DNA of 64,000 nt from Leguminivora glycinivorella (lineage: Eukaryota; Arthropoda; Insecta; Lepidoptera; Tortricidae), in NCBI RefSeq assembly GCF_023078275.1, contig NC_062978.1:5222585-5286584 (forward strand). Direction: 5' to 3'. Of the stretch, positions 21,359-29,878 are shown one piece after another. The stretch's first letter is position 1. Each line of letters begins with the position of its first letter. Below the pieces are notes generated by a model. It made no database searches and was not told where the DNA came from. It saw only the letters and a program-made list of their open reading frames with translations. Both the position numbers and the translations under genes were made by a program.

Positions 21359-21365
21359 TTATATA
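21359..21365 (-). promoter_or_regulatory. TATA box of the micro-exon gene
   Basis: TATATAA on the minus strand lies 57 nt upstream of the ATG (21302), giving room for a short leader of about 25-30 nt. Immediately upstream is GGGGGTACCC, which matches the NF-kappaB consensus GGGRNNYYCC imperfectly. That is a hint only. Confidence 0.6.
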
Positions 21366-21535
21366 CCCGTGGGTACCCCCGAGCTCATCTAATATTGACA
21401 GTTCAAACACATTGTGTTTGTGAGCGTTTTCCTGTCTAAATTCGTATAATTCGCGTGTTGACTAGATTGTTTTTGATGAGCTAGTCTATCCTATTTTTAG
21501 AGTTCCGTACCAAAAATCGTTAACTTGTGTTTTCA

Positions 21536-21870
21536 TATAAAGATAAAAGATAAAGATAAAAGACATTTATTCATGACGATCACATAACATGTACGGACAT
21601 GTACAGACATCAAACATAAAATGGCAAAGAACAAAATGACATAAAAGTGTTCATCACGAAATGGACCCAACTCAGCATGATGCTAGCCATGTAGCCAGCG
21701 CTGATCTTCCGTTGGGCCCATTTGGTGATGCCACGACAGATAACACATTAATTTAAAAACAAAAACAAACACAAAAGTACAATTATTTCAACCCTACAGC
21801 CACAGAAATTAATTATAACAATAATTAACAATACATACTCAATGATTACAATTACATATCATCCCCCGAT
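21536..21870 (-). mobile_element. non-LTR retrotransposon 3' tail
   Basis: On the minus strand, sequence ending '...aataaatgtcttttatctt' followed by repeated 'tatctttt' units is a typical LINE 3' end with microsatellite tail. No coding remnant is readable. Confidence 0.55.
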
Positions 21871-21879
21871 TTCCCCCGA

Positions 21880-22499
21880 TCACCCGATTTTGGATGTAAG
21901 AAGATGTCAAAAGCTAATGTCAAAGATGGCGTCTTTAATGTGTACAAAAAAGTTAGTGTGTTTTACAAAGTGATATAGGTTATTGATATATAGGACAAAA
22001 TGTGAAAACGCATATACCACCCAGGGGGGTTTTTTTTCGAAGTTTCCCGAAGATAAATTATGTTTTTTTTTTTTATAAAACAAAAGGAAAATAATTAAAT
22101 TTAACCAACATGCGTACACTACGTATAGAAAATTAGTTAAACAATGGTATAAGTACTTCGGAAAACAAAAGATTTTCGTCTTAAAAATATAAAAAATTAT
22201 AATTACATACCTACCTATAGTTACATCAATGAATAAAAGTTTTACAGAACCCTCGGCACGCTAGTAAGACAGACTCGCACTTGACCGGTTTTTTTATGAG
22301 TATGAGATGAGATGTAAGTATAATTTGGTGATCGTTTATCTTATCACAGTCTGTAAGTGGTGTAGTGTGTGTAGGCGCTTGGTACACACATTTTAATTTA
22401 AATGAATTTCACGATACAGGCTCAGCCTTGTGTGGGAGTCACTGCCAACTGTTACTGTTAATTGATTCATTTTGGTAAATAAATATTTTTACTTTTTTT
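21880..22499. other. intergenic, with a fragment of the 'ccggtcaag' repeat
   Basis: At about 22236-22290 there is a minus-strand scrap of the repeat seen in full at 37706-38314 ('cagactcgcacttgaccggt'). The rest shows no gene. Confidence 0.5.
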
Positions 22500-22905
22500 T
22501 TTATTATGGCATCTGTGATTGTTGGACAATAGTATGAGGTGCACCGTCTGTCTCGATCTTGTACAATACGTAGCGCCGTCTGCATCGGTAATCACTCAGG
22601 TGGGAGTGGTGGGACAAATAGGAAAAACCTAAAAAGTACCTAACCCTGAAGGTTTCTGCAGGGATAGCACATGATTGACGACAGATTATCACGCCGCGAA
22701 TTCTTGTCCTCATGTCAGTTATATAATTAGGAAAATACTTGTCATCTATATGTAGAAACCAAGTAGAAACGATATACCTACTGTCGCACCAATCATGTGC
22801 TAGCCTTGCTGGTCCAACGTCTAAAAAAATATCAAAATATGAACGAAGGACCTTATAAGACCTCTTTAGAACTATACCTTTGAAAAACTAGAAAATGACC
22901 GGCGT
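22500..22905. repeat. tandem duplication, copy 1, upstream part
   Basis: Collinear with 26078-26648: shared 'ggaaaaacctaaaaagtacc', 'ctaaccctgaaggtttctgc'-like and 'gtgctagccttgctggtcc' segments, with small indels and a roughly 165-bp extra piece in copy 2. It ends at the insertion site of the P-like element, and continues as 24783-25640. Confidence 0.8.
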
Positions 22906-23260
22906 CAAGAATATTATATACCATGGATTTTGCGTGCCGACCAATGAGTTGAAGCCAGGTTCATTCACCTTTACTCCTATGTTCTATCTCTTTCCGACAC
23001 TGTGATGTATTGCCAGATTAGTTACTAAAAAAAACGTATAAAACATTCTTCAATCAAATTGACTTACTTTTCTTTGTATTATACGAAAAAAAACTCAATC
23101 AAAAACCTTATTTCTCCGGTATTTACCTCCTGCGTACTATGGGAACACTAATAATAAAAAAATATGCCCGATATGTCAGAATTGTCAAAAGTCATTCACC
23201 GATTCAGATATTTATTTTGCGAAATAAACGTTTTTCGACGATTTACTTAAGTTCTGCGCT

Positions 23261-23856
23261 ATGTATTGCATAGTGAACCATTGTGGAAGTAAATGGAAAC
23301 CGAAATCCGACGTAAAATTTCACAAGTAAGTACTTATTTTACCAAAATGTTCATAAACCTCGCTGGCAATAAATTTTCTGCTATTTTGCTTGTAATCTTG
23401 GTTAGTTCTTATCATTATATTGTTTTCATTGTCTCAAATTATATCAAAATTCCCACGAATAGGTTTAGAACGATAAATATGACCTTTAAAGAAAAATAAT
23501 GCTATGTGTGGTTTTACGACTAGGGTGACCAATCTTTTTTCTTGCATGGTATTTACTCTTATTGAATGGAGCTAAATCTATCAACTTGGTACGGTTTCTA
23601 TGTTCATAGTTCATATCACAGTATAATAATACCAACTTTATTGTTTATGTCTTTACAATTAACATGAATAATATTAAACTTTTCAGTGTTCCAAAAGATG
23701 AAGGAAGGAGGCAGCGTTGGCTGTCGATTGTACCGATAAAAGGAAATGTTTCAGAGCGTTCGACAATTTGCAGATTTGCACTTTAAGCCTGAAGATTATG
23801 ACACAGAAAGAAATTTTAAAAATCGGTCCAGTAACGACGGAGATATCGTGGCATAA
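23261..23856 (+). pseudogene. THAP zinc-finger domain, two exons, frameshifted
   Basis: Exon 1 (23261-23325) encodes MYCIVNHCGSKWKPKSDVKFH, the start of a C2CH THAP finger, and ends at GTAAGT. Exon 2 starts after TTTTCAG at 23687 with VPKDEGRRQRWLSIVP, then STIC. About 23779 the frame breaks and LHFKPEDYDTERNFKNR continues in another frame. THAP domains bind DNA and form the N-terminus of P-element transposases. The rest of a transposase is missing, so this is the relic of the parent element rather than a host gene. Confidence 0.82.
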
Positions 23857-23873
23857 ACATTAAATTGAGATAC

Positions 23874-23896
23874 ATATATATATATATATATATACA
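23874..23896. repeat. (AT)n microsatellite
   Basis: An uninterrupted run of about 20 bases of alternating AT lies inside the P-like element, after the THAP remnant. Confidence 0.8.
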
Positions 23897-23989
23897 TGCG
23901 AAGAGAATTGAAATACGTACGAATTGAAAACCACCTTCCTTGAGATTTGGGGCGGCGCTTAAAAATAAAGATACTGTTTTAAAACGTCC

Positions 23990-24330
23990 TAGTATTTCAT
24001 TATTTCCCCATTGAAAAATACTTCCCTTATATTTTTGTGGCTATTCCCACTAGTTACCACCAAGTTTTTACCTGTCCTAACTACTGGGATTTTCCCCACA
24101 TTGTTAATTACCACACCGGGGGTTGATAGCTACTGGGATTAGTTTTCCCAGTAGTTACTACCAAAATATTATTGTGATAGTTTAAAGTGACTGAAACATT
24201 TTTTAATAAATACAGGTGTCAGTAAAAGAAAAGTTATATTTTAAGCCTCGTGTTGCAACACTCACCACGCTCTTATTCTGGAACGGTTCTGAAAAAAAAA
24301 TCCCAGTAGTTTACCACTGGTAAAAACTGT
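23990..24330. repeat. degenerate 'cccagtagttacca' repeats inside the P-like element
   Basis: 'tactgggatt', 'cccagtagtta' and related words recur in both orientations (24079, 24131, 24150, 24302). They could be subterminal repeats or a nested decayed MITE. No frame is open. Confidence 0.4.
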
Positions 24331-24407
24331 ACCGTATTTTGTGGCGTAAGGCAAAGTAACTGCAGAGTGGTATAGAAATGGACCTTATTGGCGGTTGACA
24401 AATTAGT

Positions 24408-24546
24408 AAGGTGCATTAGAGTAATTCCGAATGACAGAAATGTTCAGATAATTCCGAAAGGGGAATCTTGATATGACGGAAATAATGGTGATTTCTATGC
24501 GACTTTCCTAATTAGACGACTTTCGGAATTGCCCTAATGTACCTTA
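24408..24546. mobile_element. MITE nested in the P-like element
   Basis: 'agtaaggtgcattagagtaa' is mirrored by 'attgccctaatgtaccttac'; imperfect terminal inverted repeats of about 25 bp around 90 bp of non-coding DNA. Confidence 0.65.
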
Positions 24547-24862
24547 CTTTTTGAGTTTGTGAGGATGGATGTTCACTTTCGTGATAAAACGATTGATCGG
24601 ATTTGAATTTAATAAACGTAATACGTCAAATTCCGCGGGATATCCCTAATGTATGCTTAATCATGGACACCCTAAAGAAAGAGATGCAAGACCGGCGTGA
24701 CGTAATTCAAGGTCAAATTTTCTGGCTTCAACGTAATGTTCGGCACGCAATATCCATGGTATATAATATTCTTGACCGGCGTCATCGTATTTCTTCTGTC
24801 ATACTCTCGCGTCAATGATGTGACAAATATACAAAAACCAAGAACAGAAAATCAAAGTGAAA

Positions 24863-25018
24863 ATGCTCGGAAAAAGGCAAATACAAATTCTAACCGCCTT
24901 CGCTCCCAGTGTGGCGGTATTCGGGGCCGCTTCTGCCATATATTGTGTATACCTGACTGACTGGAAGGTGATCTGCTCATTTATTCCATTCTACAATGGT
25001 AAATTTTCGGAGGACTAA
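24863..25018 (+). CDS. UQCR11: cytochrome b-c1 complex subunit 10 (UQCR11), copy a
   Basis: A 51-aa protein starting MLGKRQIQILTAFAPS. It has one membrane span (about residues 14-34) and the diagnostic tail TDWKVICSFIPFYNGKFSED. The TDW...IP(F/Y)xNGKF pattern and length match the 6.4-kDa accessory subunit of mitochondrial complex III, which sits in the inner membrane near cytochrome c1 and the Rieske protein. No intron interrupts it. It pairs with 26856-27014 in a tandem duplication. The P-like transposon ends only 88 bp upstream of the ATG, so its promoter or leader may be displaced. Tail residues are closer to the usual family form here than in copy b. Confidence 0.85.
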   Translation: MLGKRQIQILTAFAPSVAVFGAASAIYCVYLTDWKVICSFIPFYNGKFSED

Positions 25019-25324
25019 ACCAAAAGCAAGGAACAAGCCGATTAATACAATTATGAGGTATCAATTTTAACTAAGGCAGCTCACATTGCAAACGTGACTG
25101 ACATGATAGTGATACAATAGTAAGTTCTCTGACCCTGCAAAGAAAGACACTAGGAGTCACCTGATGATACTCAAAGTATCGCTGTCCGTCACCTGATTAC
25201 AACTTATTCCATTCTAGAATAGTAAACTTTCTGATGCCAAAAAGAAAGAGAATAAGGAGTACCTACCTAACTCTGTCTGCCGAATCACCCGGTTACACAA
25301 GTTTAAACTAAGGCAGGTGCTACT

Positions 25325-25500
25325 TTAAAAAATCAGTGCGCACGCGTTCGCCTCAGGAGGATAAAGAAATCTCAAAAGAGAATGGAATAATGAGGTATAT
25401 TTATCAGGTGTGGCCGGATTGTTATAATGTCCTCGCACCCGGCCTGCATCAGCTGCCCTCCCGGCCCTCCGAACTTTTGTCCTTATAATTGTAAATTTCA
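25325..25500. other. ultra-similar block downstream of UQCR11 copy a
   Basis: From 'cagtgcgcacgcgttcgcc' to 'ctccgaacttttgtcctt' this block differs from 27371-27520 by only two substitutions and one 3-bp indel. The UQCR11 coding regions themselves differ at about 13% of sites. Read on the plus strand, the two substitutions are synonymous (Asp, Ser) and the indel is one codon, but a 10-bp deletion just upstream breaks the frame in this copy. It may be coding, regulatory or a conversion tract. Confidence 0.55.
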
Positions 25501-25640
25501 TGGCTCGTTGTAATAAAATAATGTACAATTGAACTGGATTTTTATTGATGCATAGATTTAATACATGGAAAACGTGCGTGGCACGTGTGAGATGGGGAGA
25601 AAACTTATGGGTGATATCTTGTTTTCGACAAATAAAGTCC

Positions 25641-25799
25641 TTATACATACTTGTGATAGGTTAGATTAAATTTTTAAAATTAAATGGCCTCAGTCCCATT
25701 GGTGGGACTATTTTGCCAGTGTCAAGGTGATATGTATAAGCTAATTGTTTTAGACTTTGGTACGGTAAGTACGACAGTGTTTGGTAGTTGGCACTTGAA
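25641..25799. other. spacer between the duplicated units
   Basis: Homology to copy 2 ends near 25637. Nothing else is recognised before repeat family A at 25800. Confidence 0.4.
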
Positions 25800-26062
25800 C
25801 CACCTGTGGAACTACTGGAAGCAGTGATAAACGCATATTTTGAGTTGTAGTTTCCTCGCTATAGTGAGGGGAAAAGTTTTGTGTTACACTCGGGTGCAAA
25901 TGTATTTTACTTCTCGTGTGTTAAAAAACTCGCAAGTTCAGGATTCTATTCTCGAACCACTCGTTTCGCTCGTGGTTCAACTATAGAATCCTTTCACTTG
26001 CTCGTTTTTCAATTCCACGCTCGGCGTTAAAATACAACTGCCCTCTTGTATAACAAATAATT
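25800..26062 (-). repeat. dispersed repeat family A, copy 3
   Basis: Minus-strand copy running from 'ccacctgtggaactactgg' to 'cctcttgtataacaaataa'. It includes the hairpin segment and lacks the far end seen in copies 2 and 4. It abuts the start of the second duplicated unit. Confidence 0.85.
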
Positions 26063-26713
26063 ATAAATGAATTGATTATGGAATCTGTGATTATTCGACA
26101 ATAGGTTTTGACGAGGTGCACCAAATATACACTCAATAAAATAATTTCTATTTGTCTCGATCTTGTACGTATTGCCATCGGCATCGGTAGTCACTCAGGT
26201 GGGACAAATGGGAAAAACCTAAAAAGTACCTAACCCTGATGAAGGTTTCTGCAGGGATATCACATGCTTGGCATGAGATCATCACGCCGCGAATCCTTGT
26301 CCTCATGTCATTTTTACAATTAGGAAAATAATTGTCATCTATGTATGTAGAAACGATATACCTACTATCGTGTTATGGTGCCTGTATGTAGTTTAGATAC
26401 CCTAGGTCTTATCTATGTAATACCTGCATCGGGGATTGTCTATTATTACATACTTATCCGATTGTCAACATGTCGTCTCACATATTAAAGCCTAATATTT
26501 TATATATTTGGTCTAGTCATTTCACCCATTAATATTACATGTCGCACCAAACATGTGCTAGCCTTGCTGGTCCGACGTCTAAAAAAAAACAAAATATGAA
26601 CGAAGTAGGTACCTTAAGACCTCTTTAAAACTAGAAAATTACTGGGGTCATCGTATTTCTTCTGTCATATTCGCATGTCAATTATGTGACAAATATACAA
26701 AAACCAGGAACAG

Positions 26714-26840
26714 GGGGGCGAATTTTGAATCTCACATACGGGATTTGTCACTAAAATACCGGTTGAAATCGGTGTTGCTTATTATATTCAGTGACAATTT
26801 TCTGAATTCGAACGCGTGAGACTCAAAAATCGGCTCGCAG
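26714..26840. mobile_element. MITE in the leader of UQCR11 copy b
   Basis: Copy a reads 'aacag|aaaatc' without interruption. Here about 127 bp intervene, with imperfect terminal inverted repeats ('cgaattttgaatctcac' versus 'gtgagactcaaaaatcgg') and CAG on both sides, a possible 3-bp duplication. Confidence 0.8.
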
Positions 26841-26855
26841 AAAATCAAAGTGAAA

Positions 26856-27014
26856 ATGCTAGGAAAAAGGCACTTACAAATTCTAACCGCCTTCGCTCCC
26901 AGTATGGCGGTATTCGGGGCCGCTTTTGCCACATGGGGTGTATACCTGACTGACTGGAAGGTGATCTGCACATTTATTCCATACTACAATAGTAAATTCT
27001 CAAAGAAGAAGTAA
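26856..27014 (+). CDS. UQCR11: cytochrome b-c1 complex subunit 10 (UQCR11), copy b
   Basis: A 52-aa paralogue of 24863-25018 starting MLGKRHLQILTAFAPS with tail TDWKVICTFIPYYNSKFSKKK. The membrane span differs locally (AAFATWGVYL versus AASAIYCVYL) and the acidic C-terminus is replaced by KKK. Both copies are open, so neither is an obvious pseudogene; they may differ in expression, or one may be decaying. The leader contains a MITE ending 15 bp before the ATG. Complex III subunits of this type are single-span inner-membrane proteins. Confidence 0.83.
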   Translation: MLGKRHLQILTAFAPSMAVFGAAFATWGVYLTDWKVICTFIPYYNSKFSKKK

Positions 27015-27324
27015 ACCGACAAGGAACATCTCCCGACTATACAACTTCTAAGATCTGTGTGATGTCAAGAAGTAGCCCAAAACAAGGAGTAGGTACTCAA
27101 CGTCGCCCGAATAAATAACTTTTCACTAAGGGAGGTGCTTTGTAATACGTGACTAACTCGTCTGACCCTGCGAAGTGGAAAGTGGAACACTGATTTTATT
27201 CTACAATAGTAAATTCTCTGATGCTAACGAGTAACCCAAAACAAAGAGTAACTTCACCAGACAACATTACATACTCTGACCCCTCAAAAAAGTAATCCAA
27301 AACAAGGAGAAACGTCACCCGATT

Positions 27325-27546
27325 ATGCTTAAAACTAAGGCAGGTGCTACTCCTTTTATGTTTGAAAAATCAGTGCGCACGCGTTCGCCTCAGGAGGACA
27401 AAGAAATCTCGAAAGAGAATGGAATAATGAGGTATATTTATCAGGTGTGGCCGGATTGTTATAATGTCCTCGCACCCGGCCTGCAGCTGCCCTCCCGGCC
27501 CTCCGAACTTTTGTCCTTTGTAAAATATCAAACGTGTCCATTGTAA
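27325..27546 (+). other. possible small ORF over the conserved 3' block (73 codons)
   Basis: ATG-initiated frame MLKTKAGATPFMFEKS... ending ...YQTCPL. Its middle (SPQEDKEISKENGIMRYIYQ to LPSRPSELLS) is the near-identical block shared with copy 1. The frame is not complete in copy 1, and I recognise no family, so a protein is not established. AATAAA follows at about 27586. Confidence 0.3.
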
Positions 27547-27717
27547 AGAAAATATAACTGTAAATTTCATGGCTCGTTGTTGAGTAATAAAGTAATGTTA
27601 AATTAAACTGGATTTTTATTGATGCATTGATTGAATATATGGAAAACGTGTGTGGCACGTGTGAGATGGGGAGAATACTTGTGGGTGATATCTTGCTTTA
27701 GACAAATAACAGTCCTC

Positions 27718-27850
27718 GCGTTAGAAAGAGACAAAAAGTAGCCTATGTCACTCTCCATCCCTTCAACTATCTCCACTTAAAAAATCACGACAATTCGTCG
27801 CTCCGTTTTGCCGTGAAAGACGGATAAACAAACAGACACACACACTTTGG
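27718..27850 (+). mobile_element. RTE-type tail, partial copy
   Basis: 'cgcgttagaaagagacaaaa', 'cactctccatcccttcaac' and 'acacacactttgg' match 19382-19556 and 62327-62580. It interrupts the end of the duplicated unit. Confidence 0.75.
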
Positions 27851-28240
27851 ATTCCATGATATATGATTCCAAAGTAATCTACCTTCAAAGTTCAGAACGT
27901 TCAAATGTGGGTATTATCTACCTATTACTTAGCAGTGTTTTAGCACTGTCGATACGTTTATATAGAAAATATATAAAATTCTGCCAAATGCAAGTTTTAA
28001 TGGTTACGGTTACGGTGTACAGGTGTTCTATGAAATGGGCTCAGTTACATCTTAAAAATAAATGGTACCTAATCTAAGAAATTCAAGTAATTAGAACGAA
28101 AGGAGGCGACCGTCCTAAAATGTATCTAATTTAGAAAACGACTTGCATTTTAATATTGAACACGCCTGTAATATTTAATACGAGCTATTTCAACGACCGA
28201 AGTTACTTCGCCCATTCAATATTCTTCACTTGAACATAAT
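27851..28240. other. intergenic spacer
   Basis: I see no supported gene. A 76-codon frame at 27847-28077 has no recognisable feature and overlaps the repeat end. Confidence 0.4.
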
Positions 28241-28670
28241 AGTTATTTGTTATACAAGGGGGCAAAGTTGTATTTTAACGCCGAGTGTGGAATTGAAAAA
28301 CGAGCAAGTGAAAGGATTCTATAGTTGAACCACGAGCGAAGCGAGTGGTTCGAGAATAGAATCCTGAACTTGCGAGTTTTTTAACACACGAGAAGTAAAA
28401 TACATTTGCACCCGAGTGTAACACAAAACTTTTCCCTTCACTATAGCGAGGAAACTACAACGCAAAAAATGCGTTTATCACTGCTTCCAGTAGTTCCACA
28501 GGTGGTAAATCATCTTTATTATTAGATTCACCTACTTTTATCAATTTTAAAGCAGTTAATTTGACTTTATTCAAGGTCAAATTACTTTACCCACTAGTGG
28601 ATAAAATGCGTTTTTACCCGCTGGTATTAAAGGACAAAACACGTGTTTCCGAGCTAGTGAGGGGAAAAGA
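28241..28670 (+). repeat. dispersed repeat family A, copy 4
   Basis: Full-length like copy 2, from 'gttatttgttatacaagggg' to 'gctagtgaggggaaa'. The two differ at few positions, so they spread recently. Confidence 0.85.
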
Positions 28671-29085
28671 ATAATACGTAAGGTATTACGTATATAAATT
28701 TAGCGTAAGTATTAGGGGTTGCAAAGGACATACAAGTCGCGCAACAAGGGTGCTTGTGGTGTATTCCCGTTCAAAACGGCGACTACAACAAACAGTGACA
28801 AGGTGGTGGCAAACAGGCACACGGTATGTGTTGGCACTTGGTATAGTTAGTATGCACATAGCTTATGGGCTATGAACGCCTGCTACTTATGCTACTATAG
28901 GTGTCACATATGTGCATACAGTTTGTAAAGTACCTATTACTAAGTGATTAATAATTTTCAAAAAGTACATCCCTATTTTTTAATAAGGGGATTAGAAAAA
29001 TAGTTTTAGGTAAGTAAGTACTTTTTCACCACACACTGTAAATTGATGGATTTCATTTATTTTGATGTTTTATAGTCAAAAAAAT
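28671..29085. other. intergenic with SINE-like scrap
   Basis: 'ggtggtggcaaacaggcacacgg' near 28803 and 'atgaacgcctgc' near 28873 resemble the SINE-like repeat at 34914. No gene is visible. Confidence 0.4.
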
Positions 29086-29217
29086 TATCTTTGATCCGAT
29101 ATCGGATGAACCACTCGCTAGGACAGATATCCATAGCAATAATCAAAGATGGCGGATAAAATGTATGGGATATCGGTCCTACATCCGATATCGGATCGGA
29201 TAATGTGAAAAGGCACT
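29086..29217. repeat. 'cattatccgatc' family MITE, second copy
   Basis: It ends 'gatcggataatgtgaaaagg' like the copy at 15541-15673 and shares 'gatggcggataaaatgtatg'-type internal sequence. The left end is truncated. Confidence 0.7.
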
Positions 29218-29401
29218 AATGAACATGGAAATAAATACTCTCGTCCCCCAAACATTTTTATATAAATTCTAATTTAAGTATTAGTGGCCTATAAATTATA
29301 GGTATACCTATCCCAATTTCATTACAATATAAAAGCTTTTGAATACTTACCATGACAGAGATAAGTATAGAAATACAGTCGAACGGGCAGATATGATAAA
29401 A

Positions 29402-29409
29402 TTATAAAA
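29402..29409 (+). promoter_or_regulatory. possible TATA box upstream of cyclin D
   Basis: TATAAAAG lies 248 nt before the cyclin D ATG. A start near 29430 would give a leader of about 225 nt with GC-rich character. Cyclin promoters are often TATA-less, so this is tentative. Confidence 0.35.
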
Positions 29410-29656
29410 GATTTTGTTGCCCCATCCCATAAGTTCACTTCAAAGTTTCTTACTTCTTACGCACAAAAAAATTGGTCCACTCGCGATCCCGCACCGGAGC
29501 GCCCCTAGGGCAGACCCTTGCATGCCTCCACAGACCCACGAGGGCCCTCAGTTCGGCTTACACCCGCTTGTAAGTCGCACGCCGACCGCGCTCCGACTTT
29601 CGAGCGACTTCTTAACCTACTCAGTCGCTCGCGACTTTTAATCGTGCAGTGCAGTG

Positions 29657-29878
29657 ATGGATTTGTCCTGTGAAGAGAACATGCAGGTGTCATCTGGGAG
29701 TGCAGGCCGGGACATGTGCGTGGCGGGACCTGACCGGGCTCTAGACCGGGACCCCAGGCTCCTGGGGAACCTGCTAGCCCTGGAGAGGTACCACGCACTC
29801 CACACGGACTATTTCCAGCATGTCCAGATCGATATACAGCCCTTCATGAGGAAGGTCGTTACCACTTGGATGCTCGAG
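29657..29878 (+). CDS. CycD: cyclin D coding exon 1
   Basis: The start is ATG 29657 (MDLSCEEN), preferred because it places LxCxE at the very N-terminus as in other D cyclins. The exon holds 74 codons and ends ...TTWMLE before GTGAGT, in phase 0, the same position as the vertebrate exon 1/2 junction. Confidence 0.95.

Larger units (their letters stand above)
22906..24774 (+). mobile_element. P-element-like transposon (1,869 bp, non-autonomous)
   Basis: Terminal inverted repeats match over 34 bp with one mismatch, starting CAAGAATATTATATACC, and similarity continues inward ('gttgaagccag') to about 54 bp. The flanks are identical 8-bp duplications ACCGGCGT at 22898-22905 and 24775-24782. The paralogous duplication at 26641-26648 has this site once (ACTGGGGT), so the insertion and its ends are defined by an empty site. 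It carries a THAP exon pair (23261-23856) but no catalytic transposase domain. An 8-bp duplication, TIRs starting CA and a THAP domain together fit the P superfamily; hAT also makes 8-bp duplications but lacks THAP. Confidence 0.85.
26078..27715. repeat. tandem duplication, copy 2 (undisturbed unit)
   Basis: Collinear with 22500-22905 plus 24783-25640, including UQCR11, the conserved 3' block and the 'ggcacgtgtgagatggggag' tail (about 27655). It keeps the empty site (26641-26648) for the P-like element. Confidence 0.85.

Noticed and set aside
22504..22713. 69-codon minus-strand frame (MRTRIRGV...)
   Set aside because: The duplicate at 26180-26310 keeps only part of it with indels; no domain or signal recognised.
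25325..25648. 107-codon minus-strand frame downstream of UQCR11
   Set aside because: Between the two duplicates the minus-strand frame suffers replacement changes where the plus-strand frame has silent ones. The conserved block is reported as a finding instead.
29505..29798. 97-codon minus-strand frame
   Set aside because: It is the antisense shadow of the GC-rich cyclin D leader and exon 1.
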